DNA of 64,000 nt from positions 1 through 64,000 of the forward strand of contig NZ_CCDG010000060.1 of NCBI RefSeq assembly GCF_000723885.1, in the 5' to 3' direction. Each line of letters begins with the position of its first letter. Within the stretch, counting starts at the first letter, position 1. The notes under the pieces are model-generated. The model did not search any database, was not told the DNA's origin, and worked only from the letters and a program-made list of their open reading frames with translations. Positions 54,061 to 63,157 of this stretch are shown one piece after another. Made by a program: the position numbers and the translations under genes. The DNA comes from Paenibacillus camerounensis (GTDB lineage: Bacteria > Bacillota > Bacilli > Paenibacillales > Paenibacillaceae).

Positions 54061-54456
54061 ATGGCTAAACCGAAAAAAGTCGTACGTACAAAACGTCGCG
54101 ACCGGAAAAATATCGAGTCTGGCGTGGCACATATCCGTTCCACGTTCAATAACACTATCGTTACGATCACGGACCCTCACGGAAATGCAATTTCCTGGGC
54201 AAGCTCCGGTGGTCAAGGATTCAGAGGTTCCCGTAAATCGACTCCATTTGCAGCGCAAATGGCAGCCGAATCTGCTGCTAAAGCAGCTATGGAACACGGC
54301 ATGAAGTCCGTTGAAGTTATGGTTAAAGGACCGGGTGCGGGCCGCGAAGCTGCCATCCGTTCCCTTCAGGCCGCTGGTCTTGAAGTAAACCTCATTAAAG
54401 ACGTAACTCCGGTTCCTCACAATGGATGCCGTCCGCCAAAACGTCGTCGCGTATAG
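54061..54456 (+). CDS. rpsK: 30S ribosomal protein S11
   Basis: S11 (131 residues) lies on the platform. [19 protein letters not shown] and the C-terminal [13 protein letters not shown] are signatures. AGAGGTG lies before the ATG. rpsD, often in the alpha operon of other phyla, is not here, as is normal for Bacillota. Confidence 0.98.
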   Translation: MAKPKKVVRTKRRDRKNIESGVAHIRSTFNNTIVTITDPHGNAISWASSGGQGFRGSRKSTPFAAQMAAESAAKAAMEHGMKSVEVMVKGPGAGREAAIRSLQAAGLEVNLIKDVTPVPHNGCRPPKRRRV

Positions 54457-54461
54457 TGAAA

Positions 54462-54490
54462 TCAGAATTGTGATTGTGGTATAATTCTGA
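54462..54490 (+). promoter_or_regulatory. Promoter of rpoA inside an inverted repeat
   Basis: An extended -10 reads TGG then TATAAT (54480-54485). It is flanked by TCAGAATT (54462-54469) and AATTCTGA (54483-54490), a perfect 8-bp inverted repeat that overlaps the -10. The -35 is weak. It could give rpoA-rplQ extra transcripts, with the repeat acting as an operator. Confidence 0.55.
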
Positions 54491-54587
54491 CGCATCTGCT
54501 AATAATAGGTGTTTAGGCATACTACATGATGCACCTGATGGGGTGACAGTTTCATATAGGAGCGACGTTTGAAGGAGGGGTACACTC

Positions 54588-55532
54588 GTGATAGAAATCG
54601 AAAAGCCGAAGATTGAGACCGTAGAAGCCAATGATGAAGGAACCTATGGGAAATTCGTAGTTGAACCGCTGGAACGTGGATATGGCACGACTCTGGGGAA
54701 CTCACTTCGCCGGATTCTGCTGTCCTCCCTGCCGGGAGCCGCAGTGACTTCGGTCCAAATTGACGGCGTTTTGCATGAGTTCTCGACCGTTCCTGGCGTA
54801 ATGGAAGATGTGACGGAAATCATTCTGAACCTAAAAGCTCTTTCCCTGAAGATTCATTCAGACGAAGAGAAAGTGTTCGAGATTGATGCTGAGGGTGAAG
54901 GCATTGTTACCGCAGGTGATATCCGTGCGGACAGCGATGTTGAAATCCTCAACCCGGATCTTCATATTGCAACGCTGGGACCTGGCGCGAGACTTCACAT
55001 GCGCATTTTTGCAGGCCGTGGTCGCGGCTATGTCCAAGCAGACCGGAACAAACGCGACGATCAGCCAATCGGTGTAATTCCGGTTGACTCTATCTACACC
55101 CCGATTTCCCGCGTAAACTATGTCATTGATAACACTCGTGTCGGACAAGTGACTAACTATGACAAGCTGACGCTGGAAGTTTGGTCAGATGGCAGTATCA
55201 GACCGGAAGAGGCAGTAAGCCTCGGAGCCAAAATTTTGAACGAACACCTTGTTTTATTCGTAGGTCTTACGGATGAAGCGAAGGACGCCGAAATTATGGT
55301 AGAAAAAGAAGAAGACAAAAAAGAAAAAGTGCTTGAGATGACAATCGAAGAGCTTGATCTTTCTGTCCGTTCCTACAACTGTCTCAAACGTGCCGGTATC
55401 AATACCGTACAAGAGCTTACTACGAAAACTGAAGAAGATATGATGAAGGTCCGTAATCTGGGCCGCAAATCTTTGGAAGAAGTTCAAGAGAAGCTTGAAG
55501 AGCTTGGTTTGGGTCTTCGTACAGAAGAATAG
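54588..55532 (+). CDS. rpoA: RNA polymerase alpha subunit
   Basis: The alpha subunit dimer nucleates RNA polymerase assembly. The 314 residues have the N-terminal assembly domain ([18 protein letters not shown]) and the C-terminal domain [17 protein letters not shown] that contacts UP elements and activators. The start is GTG at 54588 after GGAGGGG. rplQ follows. Confidence 0.98.
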   Translation: MIEIEKPKIETVEANDEGTYGKFVVEPLERGYGTTLGNSLRRILLSSLPGAAVTSVQIDGVLHEFSTVPGVMEDVTEIILNLKALSLKIHSDEEKVFEIDAEGEGIVTAGDIRADSDVEILNPDLHIATLGPGARLHMRIFAGRGRGYVQADRNKRDDQPIGVIPVDSIYTPISRVNYVIDNTRVGQVTNYDKLTLEVWSDGSIRPEEAVSLGAKILNEHLVLFVGLTDEAKDAEIMVEKEEDKKEKVLEMTIEELDLSVRSYNCLKRAGINTVQELTTKTEEDMMKVRNLGRKSLEEVQEKLEELGLGLRTEE

Positions 55533-55574
55533 TAATTCAATTGCTTGAGTACTTGAGTGAAGGAGGGAAAACAA

Positions 55575-55940
55575 ATGGCATACCAAAAATTGGGCCGTGA
55601 TTCCAGTGCGCGTAAAGCATTGTTCCGTGACATGGTAACGGATCTGTTCCTATACGAGCGCATCCAGACAACGGAAGCCAAGGCGAAGGAAGTTCGTTCC
55701 ATCGCTGAGAAACTGATCACTAAAGCTAAGAAGGGCGATCTTCATGCTCGCCGTCAAGTAGCTGCTTTTGTTCGTCGCGAGACTGTAGATGGTGAACAAG
55801 ATGCAATCCAAAAATTGTTCTCTGATATTGCTCCTCGTTACACAGAGCGTCCAGGCGGATACACTCGTATCCTGAAGCTGGGACCTCGCCGTGGCGACGC
55901 TGCGCCTATGGTTTATCTTGAACTGGTAGACCGCGCGTAA
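55575..55940 (+). CDS. rplQ: 50S ribosomal protein L17
   Basis: L17 (121 residues) begins [20 protein letters not shown] and ends [19 protein letters not shown] at 55575 lies after AAGGAGGG. It ends the alpha operon; a terminator lies 140 bases on. Confidence 0.98.
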   Translation: MAYQKLGRDSSARKALFRDMVTDLFLYERIQTTEAKAKEVRSIAEKLITKAKKGDLHARRQVAAFVRRETVDGEQDAIQKLFSDIAPRYTERPGGYTRILKLGPRRGDAAPMVYLELVDRA

Positions 55941-56013
55941 GTATACAAGTCATGATTTCCGATTTGTACTCTTTAAGTTCATGATCTCCGGAGAATGGGC
56001 AGTAAGTATTATT

Positions 56014-56057
56014 GTTATTGTGCTGCAGGGGCGTTATGACCCTGCTGTCCCAATAAC
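56014..56057 (+). other. Stem-loop between rplQ and truA
   Basis: GTTATTG (56014-56020) pairs with CAATAAC (56051-56057), enclosing CAGGG/CCCTG. Just downstream, GCGGGA (56059-56064) could pair with TCCCGC (56091-56096), which would open the terminator stem. This arrangement resembles an attenuator, but no family is recognised. Confidence 0.45.
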
Positions 56058-56083
56058 CGCGGGAATCACCTTGTAAAGAGTAG

Positions 56084-56112
56084 AAGGAGCTCCCGCCGGG
56101 GCTCTTTTTTTT
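56084..56112 (+). terminator. Terminator of the alpha operon
   Basis: GAGCTCC (56087-56093) pairs with GGGGCTC (56098-56104, one G-U) and is followed by eight T. Confidence 0.9.
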
Positions 56113-56198
56113 AAATATAAGGATGTTTTACGCTGTAAATCATCCTTATATTTCTTGCAGAAACGGCTACCGTCTGTTAGGACGGATAAGCCGTTTCT
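56113..56198 (+). other. Two further hairpins before truA
   Basis: A 13-bp stem (56113-56125 with 56141-56153) and a 10-bp stem with an inner CCGTC/GACGG helix (56159-56198) follow the terminator in tandem. Neither has a proper T-run. They lie about 60 bases before truA. Function unknown. Confidence 0.6.
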
Positions 56199-56257
56199 AC
56201 TTGTGAAATTGAATTACGGTTAAGTGAGCTGAGCAGCAGCTTGAAAGGAAAAATGGA

Positions 56258-57037
56258 ATGCGCAATCTATTGATGAAGGTCAATTATGACGGAACCCATT
56301 ATGATGGCTTTCAGACCCAGCCTCAGGGCAATACGATTCAGGATCGGCTGGAGCAGGCAATTCTTCATCTGACCGGTGATGCGCTGAAGATTACAGCCTC
56401 GGGACGGACAGATGCGGGAGTTCATGCTTACGGCCAGCCGTTCAACTTCCTGACTTCCTCACAAATTCCGCTGGAACGCTGGTGTCTGGCGCTTAACGCC
56501 AGATTACCGAAGGATATCGTTGTTACAGAGGCGAAGGAGGTTCCGCTATCGTTCCACTCTCGCAGGGGGGCTAAGCGTAAAACCTACCGGTACACGATTA
56601 ACGGGAACCGGTTTCCCGATCCGTTCCAGCGGCGCTGGCAGCAGCATCATCCACTGAAGCTGGATGTAGCGGCTATGCAGCAGGGATTGGCACATCTAGT
56701 GGGTACCTATGACTACACCTCGTTTGCTTCGCGGAAGTCTACCAAGACCTCCCATGTACGGACGATCTATGAAGCTCATATGGAGATTGACCGCAGTATG
56801 TGCCGGCCCGGCTCGGATGATCAGGGAGTTATTCATACTTATATTACCGGCAGCGGATTTCTGCAGCACATGGTCCGTATTATTATGGGAACGCTAATTC
56901 AGGTGGGTGAACGTAAGTACCAGGCGGACAAAGTGGCGGATATTCTGGCTGCATGCGACCGCGCTGCGGCAGGTCCTACGGCTGTTGCCAAGGGGCTTGC
57001 ACTATGGAGTGTGGAATATGATGAGGACAATGAATAA
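56258..57037 (+). CDS. truA: tRNA pseudouridine(38-40) synthase
   Basis: TruA modifies uridines 38-40 of many tRNAs. The catalytic aspartate is D52 in SGRTDAGVHAYGQ. The 259-residue length is normal. AAAGGA lies before the ATG. In Bacillus the ecfA1-ecfA2-ecfT transporter genes stand between rplQ and truA; here they are missing and replaced by structured sequence. Confidence 0.97.
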   Translation: MRNLLMKVNYDGTHYDGFQTQPQGNTIQDRLEQAILHLTGDALKITASGRTDAGVHAYGQPFNFLTSSQIPLERWCLALNARLPKDIVVTEAKEVPLSFHSRRGAKRKTYRYTINGNRFPDPFQRRWQQHHPLKLDVAAMQQGLAHLVGTYDYTSFASRKSTKTSHVRTIYEAHMEIDRSMCRPGSDDQGVIHTYITGSGFLQHMVRIIMGTLIQVGERKYQADKVADILAACDRAAAGPTAVAKGLALWSVEYDEDNE

Positions 57038-57096
57038 ATGTTCGGTAGACCATTATCTTCTAACAGAAAATAAATCAGATCTGGATTAAAAATCAC

Positions 57097-57125
57097 TTGC
57101 ACTTGTCATGTTTATGCTGTAATAT
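57097..57125 (+). promoter_or_regulatory. Promoter of rplM-rpsI
   Basis: TTGCAC (57097-57102), 17 bases, TAATAT (57120-57125), with a leader of about 145 bases to rplM. Confidence 0.7.
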
Positions 57126-57277
57126 AAAAGTTGTGTTTTCTTGATGGCTATCCCACAGCCCCGATCAAGAAAATGCCAACCAAACAAGCTTTACTTAACT
57201 AACTTAATCGTAATTCCAATGAGAAATTAGATATACGAAACAGATGATTTTCGTACGAGAACAAGGAGGAAACATTC

Positions 57278-57715
57278 ATGCGTACCACCTATATGGCGAA
57301 GCCGAACGAAGTTGAACGCACTTGGCACATTATTGATGCCGAAGGCAAAACACTTGGTCGTCTGGCTAGCGAAGCCGCTGCTCTGATCCGTGGCAAACAC
57401 AAACCGCAATTCACTCCACACGTTGATACTGGTGATTTCGTAATTGTTATCAACGCTGAGAAGATTCACCTGACAGGTAAGAAACTGCAGAACAAGAAAT
57501 ACTACCGTCACTCGATGCACCCAGGCGGTCTGAAAGTAACAACTGCTGATCAGCTGCTGAAGACTAAACCTGAGCGTGTGATTGAATCTGCTGTACACGG
57601 TATGATTCCTAAGACTCGTCAAGGCGACCATATGAAGCTGAGACTTAAAGTTTATGCAGGCGTAGAGCATCCACATGCAGCACAAAAACCTGAAGTTTAC
57701 GAACTTCGCGGATAA
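57278..57715 (+). CDS. rplM: 50S ribosomal protein L13
   Basis: L13 (145 residues) is an early assembly protein. [19 protein letters not shown] opens it; [20 protein letters not shown] and [15 protein letters not shown] are signatures. AAGGAGG lies before the ATG. rpsI follows after 20 bases. Confidence 0.98.
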   Translation: MRTTYMAKPNEVERTWHIIDAEGKTLGRLASEAAALIRGKHKPQFTPHVDTGDFVIVINAEKIHLTGKKLQNKKYYRHSMHPGGLKVTTADQLLKTKPERVIESAVHGMIPKTRQGDHMKLRLKVYAGVEHPHAAQKPEVYELRG

Positions 57716-57735
57716 GAATAGAGGAGGACAGTTTC

Positions 57736-58128
57736 ATGGCACAAGTACAATACTATGGGACAGGTCGTCGTAAACATTCGGTAGCACGTGTTCGCCTTGT
57801 ACCGGGTGAAGGACGCATTGTCATTAACAAACGTGAGATGGATGAGTACTTCGGTGTAGAAACACTGAAGATGATCGTAAGACAACCTTTGAACCTGACT
57901 GAAACACTTGGCAGCTACGATGTAATCGTACTTGCACACGGTGGCGGCATTTCCGGTCAAGCTGGCGCAATCCGTCACGGGATCTCCCGTGCATTGCTCA
58001 AAGTAGACCCTGAATATCGCGGTACGCTGAAGAAAGCCGGCTTCCTGACTCGTGACCCACGTATGAAGGAACGTAAGAAATACGGCCTCAAAGCTGCTCG
58101 TCGCGCTCCACAGTTCTCGAAACGTTAA
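57736..58128 (+). CDS. rpsI: 30S ribosomal protein S9
   Basis: S9 (130 residues) has a C-terminal tail reaching the P site, ending [26 protein letters not shown] opens it. GAGGAGG precedes the ATG. A terminator follows. Confidence 0.98.
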   Translation: MAQVQYYGTGRRKHSVARVRLVPGEGRIVINKREMDEYFGVETLKMIVRQPLNLTETLGSYDVIVLAHGGGISGQAGAIRHGISRALLKVDPEYRGTLKKAGFLTRDPRMKERKKYGLKAARRAPQFSKR

Positions 58129-58152
58129 TATTCCTTTTCTTTCAAGGATTTC

Positions 58153-58186
58153 AAGCCTCTGGCCCTTTTGGGTCAGAGGCTTTTTA
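58153..58186 (+). terminator. Terminator of rplM-rpsI
   Basis: A stem of about 12 bp (AGCCTCTGGCCC with GGGTCAGAGGCT) and a short loop run into five T. Confidence 0.93.
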
Positions 58187-58248
58187 TATTCTCCTGCAGC
58201 CTCCGATTTATTCCTGCCAGCGACTTTAACCCATAATGGAAAAAAGTA

Positions 58249-58300
58249 TTGACTTCAGCGGTGCATCGCTTATACTATTCCATATAAGAATAGTTGGAAT
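58249..58300 (+). promoter_or_regulatory. cysH promoter with CymR-like operator
   Basis: TTGACT (58249-58254), 16 bases, TATACT (58271-58276). A dyad CTATTC-N7-GAATAG (58275-58293) followed by TTGGAAT (58294-58300) overlaps the -10 and start. This resembles sites of the Rrf2-type cysteine repressor CymR, which acts with CysK. Assignment is tentative. Confidence 0.55.
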
Positions 58301-58346
58301 TGACGGAACAGGCACTTTTTAGATATCAGGATGGAGGAGTACAATA

Positions 58347-59039
58347 ATGAATCTGCTTGAGAAAGAGGATCTGATTAAGGTTAAGGCTGAGGAACTGGAG
58401 AGTGCTTCACCCGAAGAAATTATCCGCTGGGCGGTAGAGACTTTTCCCAACATTACATTTGCCTGCAGCTTCGGTGCTGAAGATGTAGTGCTTGTCGATA
58501 TGCTTCAGAAGGTAAGCCCTTCAACAGATGTATTCTATCTGGATACAGACTTCCATTTTAAAGAAACGTATGAGACCAGAGATGTTATGGCGGATAAATA
58601 CGGATTGGAGTTTGTCCGGGTATCTCCGCAGATCTCTGTCGATGAGCAGATTCAGCAATATGGTGATAATCTCTGGAGTGTTGATCCTAATCAATGCTGC
58701 GCTATCCGCAAAGTAGAGCCGCTTACCCGGATTCTGTCCCAGTATGAAGCATGGATTACCGGTATCCGACGTGACCAGGCTCCGACCCGTGCCAACTCCA
58801 AAAAAGTGGAGTACGATTATAAATTTGGTCTGGTAAAGTTTAATCCGATTGCTGACTGGACTTCTGAGGATGTATGGAATTATATCCGTGCTAACAATGT
58901 AGTCTATAACCCGCTGCATGACCGTAACTTCCCGAGTATCGGCTGTGAGCAGTGCACCCGGGCTGTAATGCCTGGAGAAGACCCCCGTGCCGGCAGATGG
59001 TCAGGTAATGAGAAGACAGAATGCGGACTGCATAAATAA
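58347..59039 (+). CDS. cysH: Adenylyl-/phosphoadenylyl-sulfate reductase
   Basis: CysH reduces APS or PAPS to sulfite with thioredoxin. The 230 residues have the iron-sulfur ligands C117, C118, C200 and C203 and the catalytic C226 in ECGLHK. The full CC...CxxC set indicates the type that can use APS directly. The substrate loop SFGAEDVVL is at about 41-49. GGAGGAG lies upstream of the ATG. sat follows, so the pair makes sulfite from sulfate without a visible cysC. Confidence 0.96.
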   Translation: MNLLEKEDLIKVKAEELESASPEEIIRWAVETFPNITFACSFGAEDVVLVDMLQKVSPSTDVFYLDTDFHFKETYETRDVMADKYGLEFVRVSPQISVDEQIQQYGDNLWSVDPNQCCAIRKVEPLTRILSQYEAWITGIRRDQAPTRANSKKVEYDYKFGLVKFNPIADWTSEDVWNYIRANNVVYNPLHDRNFPSIGCEQCTRAVMPGEDPRAGRWSGNEKTECGLHK

Positions 59040-59084
59040 TCAGGCACTCATATCAATGTTAATACACAGGAGGAGAGTAACCAG

Positions 59085-60254
59085 ATGACGTCTATACTTC
59101 CACACGGAGGAACACTGATTCAGCGTATTGTGGAGGGAGCGCAGAGAGAAGAACTGCTGCAGCAAGCCTCAGAGAACAAGTCGATTGCAATTAATACATG
59201 GACGATATCTGATCTTGATCTGATTGGGGTTGGAGCCTTTTCACCGCTTACCGGCTTCCTGAATGAAAGAGACTACCATTCAGTAGTGAGCAATATGCGC
59301 CTTTCTGATGGCACGGTGTGGAGTATTCCTGTTACTTTGGCTGTAGAAGAGAAGGTTGCTTCCGGCCTTGCGGTAGGGGATACAGTCTCTCTTATCGGTG
59401 AGGATGATGGCGTTATCTATGGTCTGCTCGCTGTTGAGAGTATCTATAGTGTAGACCAGCAGGCCGAAGCTCAGAATGTATTCAAAACTACTGATCCCGC
59501 ACATCCAGGTGTCAGCAAACTGCTGGCCCGTCCGTCTACGTATGTAGGAGGACCGATCAGAGTGCTTAACCGCCCGCAGCCGGAGAAGTTCGGAGAGTTC
59601 TATTTTGACCCTGCTGAGACCCGTAGGATCTTTGCTGAGAAGGCATGGAGAACCGTTGTAGGCTTCCAGACACGTAATCCTGTGCATCGTGCCCATGAGT
59701 ATATCCAGAAGTGTGCTATGGAGGTTGTAGACGCCCTGTTCCTCAATCCTCTGGTGGGTGAGACCAAATCGGATGACGTTCCTGCGAATGTTCGGATGAA
59801 GAGCTACCTGGCGCTGCTGGAGAACTACTATCCTGCTGACCGCACCTTCCTGGGCGTATTCCCGGCAGCGATGCGTTATGCAGGTCCAAGAGAAGCAGTT
59901 TTCCATGCTATGGTCCGCAAAAATTACGGCTGCACGCATTTTATTGTCGGCCGGGATCACGCCGGGGTAGGGGACTACTATGGTACCTATGAAGCACAGG
60001 AGATTTTCTCCAACTTTACGGCAGAGGATTTGGGGATTACCCCTCTCTTTTTCGAACACAGCTTTTTCTGCGTGAAATGCGGAAATATGGCTTCCAGCAA
60101 AACCTGCCCGCATCCGGCAGATCAGCATCTGACATTATCCGGTACCAAAGTGCGCGGACTGCTCCGTGAAGGGAAATGCCCTCCCCCGGAATTCACCCGG
60201 CCTGAAGTTGCAGAGATTCTGATTGAGGGTATGTCTGAGCAGGTAAACGTCTAA
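59085..60254 (+). CDS. sat: Sulfate adenylyltransferase
   Basis: Sat activates sulfate to APS with ATP. The motifs [12 protein letters not shown] and [11 protein letters not shown] form the ATP-sulfate site. A late [17 protein letters not shown] segment looks like a zinc site. The 389-residue length is typical of the monofunctional enzyme. AGGAGGAG lies upstream of the ATG, 45 bases after cysH. Confidence 0.97.
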   Translation: MTSILPHGGTLIQRIVEGAQREELLQQASENKSIAINTWTISDLDLIGVGAFSPLTGFLNERDYHSVVSNMRLSDGTVWSIPVTLAVEEKVASGLAVGDTVSLIGEDDGVIYGLLAVESIYSVDQQAEAQNVFKTTDPAHPGVSKLLARPSTYVGGPIRVLNRPQPEKFGEFYFDPAETRRIFAEKAWRTVVGFQTRNPVHRAHEYIQKCAMEVVDALFLNPLVGETKSDDVPANVRMKSYLALLENYYPADRTFLGVFPAAMRYAGPREAVFHAMVRKNYGCTHFIVGRDHAGVGDYYGTYEAQEIFSNFTAEDLGITPLFFEHSFFCVKCGNMASSKTCPHPADQHLTLSGTKVRGLLREGKCPPPEFTRPEVAEILIEGMSEQVNV

Positions 60255-60277
60255 ATTAAAGAGCCGGTACTATTTGG

Positions 60278-60325
60278 CCCTCTTGTCCCATATAGATGAG
60301 TAGAATCTATCGGGACGAGGGGGTC
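60278..60325 (+). other. Long hairpin between sat and cwlD, overlapping the cwlD ribosome site
   Basis: A 12-bp outer stem (60278-60289 with 60312-60323, two G-U) encloses ATAGAT/ATCTAT. The 3' arm includes the GAGGGGG ribosome site of cwlD. The T-run is poor. It may end the sat transcript and also mask cwlD on read-through messages. Confidence 0.7.
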
Positions 60326-60331
60326 TTTGTT

Positions 60332-61078
60332 ATGTCTGGCCGAAAGGAAGGAAAGGTCTCGGTCTGGATTGCCTGGAGCAGTGTGAAAAAGAGTATGCTC
60401 GGAATGCTGCTGCTGGCCGTGATGATCGGCATCATAGCCTATGATATGCCTACCGCGAAGACGCTGAATTACTGGAGCCTGCCGCTGTCCGGTAAAATAA
60501 TCGCTATCGATGCCGGACACGGCGGCCCCGACGGAGGGGCGGTCAGCAAAAACGGGTTAATTGAGAAGGATATCAACCTGTCCGTCTCCTTGTATTTGCG
60601 GGACTATCTGCAGCAGGCTGGCGCGATCGTAGTTATGACCCGGGAAGGGGACTATGATCTTGCCGGAGAAGCAACAAAAGGCTACTCAAAGCGGAAAACG
60701 GAAGATCTGAAGCAGAGGGTCCGCAGTATTGAAGAGGAAGGGGCAGACCTTTTCATAAGCGTACATATGAACAGTGTGCCTTCAAACCGCTGGAGCGGCG
60801 CGCAGACCTTTTTTTACCCGAACAATGAAGGCAACAAAGCATTGGCCGGATTTATTCAGGATGAGCTGCGCACGACGCTGGAGAATACCAACCGTGTCGC
60901 CAAAACAGTAAATACAGTCTATCTGCTGAAAATGCTGAAAATGCCGGCGGCCCTTGTTGAGGTGGGTTTTCTCTCACATCCCGGGGAGTCCGTCCTGCTT
61001 GGAGATGATGTGTACCAGCGGAAGGTTGCTACGAGTATTTACCGGGGAATTCTGGCTTATGCAGCGGAGCAGCCGTGA
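60332..61078 (+). CDS. cwlD: CwlD, N-acetylmuramoyl-L-alanine amidase
   Basis: CwlD trims peptide side chains in the spore cortex, which lets muramic lactam form. The 248 residues have one N-terminal membrane span (about 20-42) and an Amidase_3 domain with IDAGHGGPDGGA, the second zinc histidine in FISVHMNS, and ALVEVGFLSH with the catalytic glutamate. ATG at 60332 has GAGGGGG eight bases upstream; an in-frame ATG at 60296 lies inside the hairpin. It is next to other sporulation genes. Confidence 0.94.
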   Translation: MSGRKEGKVSVWIAWSSVKKSMLGMLLLAVMIGIIAYDMPTAKTLNYWSLPLSGKIIAIDAGHGGPDGGAVSKNGLIEKDINLSVSLYLRDYLQQAGAIVVMTREGDYDLAGEATKGYSKRKTEDLKQRVRSIEEEGADLFISVHMNSVPSNRWSGAQTFFYPNNEGNKALAGFIQDELRTTLENTNRVAKTVNTVYLLKMLKMPAALVEVGFLSHPGESVLLGDDVYQRKVATSIYRGILAYAAEQP

Positions 61079-61168
61079 GCTGGGACTACTCATCAGTTAA
61101 AGGGTAATGCTATAATAAGACCAAAAACCGGAGCCTTACCCTTCCGGAAAGAAACAGAGGTGCTTTCC

Positions 61169-62278
61169 ATGCAGACCAGGGAACAAATTCAGGAATTATT
61201 GCAGCCGCTTACCGACCCGGAATCCGGAAAAAGCCTTATTGAATTGCAGCTGATTCGTGACATTATGATTAAAGAAGACAGAATTTCCTTATCGATTGTC
61301 TGTCTTGAAGAAGAGGAAGCAAGCCGGATGGAACTGGAGCAGCAGGTGCGTGATCTGCTGACCGGAGGAGGACTACAGAACATTCATATCAGGCTGCGTG
61401 ATGCAACCGATTATGAGCGTTCTCTTCTGCGCGGAGAGAGCACACCGGACAAGCAGGAGCTAGAGCAGGGTACGTCACTGAAGGGGCACGCAGCAGGCCT
61501 TGAGGACCATGAACTGCTGGATGAGAACTCGGGTGTGAAGTTCATTGCAGTGGCCAGCGGCAAGGGGGGAGTCGGCAAGTCGACCGTAACCGTCAATCTT
61601 GCAGTAGCATTGGCGCGCAAGGGCAAGAAGGTAGGGCTGATTGATGCCGATATCTACGGCTTCAGCATTCCAGACATGATGGGGATTGAAGAGGGTCCGG
61701 TTGTAGAGGACGGAACCATTATTCCGGTGGAACGTTTTGGAGTAAAAGTAATGTCGATGGGCTTTTTCATACGTGAGAATAGTCCGGTTATCTGGAGAGG
61801 GCCGATGCTGGGCAAAATGCTCCGCCAGTTCTTCGGCGATGTAGGCTGGGGCGAACTTGATTATATGCTGCTTGATCTTCCGCCTGGTACAGGCGATGTG
61901 GCGCTGGACGTACACCAGATGCTTCCGCACAGCAAAGAGATTATTGTGACTACCCCGCATGCCACAGCAGCCTTTGTAGCAGCCAGAGCGGGTTCTATGG
62001 CGCTTCAGACTGATCACGAGGTACTGGGCGTCATCGAGAACATGGCTTATTATGAATGCTCCTCCTGCGGGCAGAAGGAGTATATCTTCGGACGCGGCGG
62101 AGGAGCCAGGCTGGCAGAGACGCTTCATACGGAGCTGCTGGCCCAGGTGCCGCTTGGCGCACCGGACAACCATATTTCAGAGCCGGACTTCTCACCTTCC
62201 GTATACAAAGCGGAGACTAAGACGGCACAGCTATTCGCGGAGGTTGCAGACAGACTGATTGCCAAATACGAACAATAA
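61169..62278 (+). CDS. Mrp/ApbC-family iron-sulfur carrier ATPase (SalA type)
   Basis: Mrp proteins are P-loop ATPases that carry iron-sulfur clusters; in Bacillus the relative SalA also acts as a regulator. The protein has an N-terminal MIP18-like domain (about 1-85), then the deviant Walker A SGKGGVGKST (130-139) and the CxxC at C297 and C300 (CSSC). Length is 369 residues. ATG at 61169 follows AGAGGTG. It stands between cwlD and gerD, as in Bacillus. Confidence 0.95.
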   Translation: MQTREQIQELLQPLTDPESGKSLIELQLIRDIMIKEDRISLSIVCLEEEEASRMELEQQVRDLLTGGGLQNIHIRLRDATDYERSLLRGESTPDKQELEQGTSLKGHAAGLEDHELLDENSGVKFIAVASGKGGVGKSTVTVNLAVALARKGKKVGLIDADIYGFSIPDMMGIEEGPVVEDGTIIPVERFGVKVMSMGFFIRENSPVIWRGPMLGKMLRQFFGDVGWGELDYMLLDLPPGTGDVALDVHQMLPHSKEIIVTTPHATAAFVAARAGSMALQTDHEVLGVIENMAYYECSSCGQKEYIFGRGGGARLAETLHTELLAQVPLGAPDNHISEPDFSPSVYKAETKTAQLFAEVADRLIAKYEQ

Positions 62279-62297
62279 GCACTACGCAAGCACCTAA

Positions 62298-62340
62298 AAA
62301 AGAGGCTTATCCGCATATAGGGATAAGCCTCTTTTATTTA
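62298..62340. terminator. Bidirectional terminator between mrp and gerD
   Basis: A 15-bp perfect stem (62298-62312 with 62321-62335) has a T-run on the plus strand and an A-run on the other side that reads as T on the minus strand. It serves the converging mrp and gerD transcripts. Confidence 0.93.
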
Positions 62341-63036
62341 AGAGCCGGAATCGTCTCCGCCCTCCTGCTTCGAGCTGTCCCCGCCGCTCTCCTGATCGCC
62401 GCCGGACCCGCCTGCCTTCTCATCACCCTTTTTCTGAACCTTAGGCTGGAGCTCGTCCTGAACAACTGTTTTAAGCAATCCCAGCACTTCCATACGGAAG
62501 AGCGGGTTCTGCATCGCTTCCTGCATAATGGTCATGGACTGCTTGCGGTAATCGGAAGTCTTGGTAAGATCCAGGAACATTTTCATCATTTCAGGCGACT
62601 TCATAATTTCTTCGATCGATTTCTGATAGGTCGGGTCTTTGATTAGCTGCAGGTGCAGCTCTTTGCTCTGGCTGTTGATGGCTTTGGCGAATTCGCCCGC
62701 AAAGGTCGGATCAGTCATGATTTTCTCAATTTCCTTCTGGTACTCGGGGGCGGTGATTGTATCTTTAACCGCAATCCGGATCTGTTCCGTTGTCTGCAGC
62801 GGCATCATTTTCATGCTTAGCCCGCTAACGCTGCTGCCTTCAGTACCGGAGCCGGTGGTCAAAGCTTCCTCGACTGCCTTTTTACCTTCATCGCTTTTTA
62901 ATATATCAACAACCATCGTCTTCATTTCCTTATATCCCATCTGGCTGGAAGAACTGCTCTGTTCTCCTCCGCAGGCTGTTAAGGTGAGTACCAGGCTTAG
63001 TACCAGGCCTCCAGACAACAAACTCCTCCACTTCAT
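62338..63036 (-). CDS. gerD: GerD, spore germination lipoprotein
   Basis: GerD is an inner-membrane lipoprotein of spores needed for nutrient germination, clustering the receptors. The signal peptide ends in a lipobox LTAC with Cys22. The body is helical and charged (about 35-200), and the C terminus is rich in Gly, Ser, Asp and Glu. The 232-residue length is near the family norm. It diverges from kbaA, as in Bacillus. sigma-G control is expected but I did not pin a promoter. Confidence 0.92.
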   Translation of the reverse strand: MKWRSLLSGGLVLSLVLTLTACGGEQSSSSSQMGYKEMKTMVVDILKSDEGKKAVEEALTTGSGTEGSSVSGLSMKMMPLQTTEQIRIAVKDTITAPEYQKEIEKIMTDPTFAGEFAKAINSQSKELHLQLIKDPTYQKSIEEIMKSPEMMKMFLDLTKTSDYRKQSMTIMQEAMQNPLFRMEVLGLLKTVVQDELQPKVQKKGDEKAGGSGGDQESGGDSSKQEGGDDSGS

Positions 63037-63157
63037 TGGCGCTGCCCTCCTTTATAGGAATCCTGAGGGTAGTATGCCGCACGGGGTCACAGGTTATAAC
63101 GCAGACATGATGGTTTTTTGACGGCAGGCTTGGTAAAATAAATCTGACACAGGGGAG

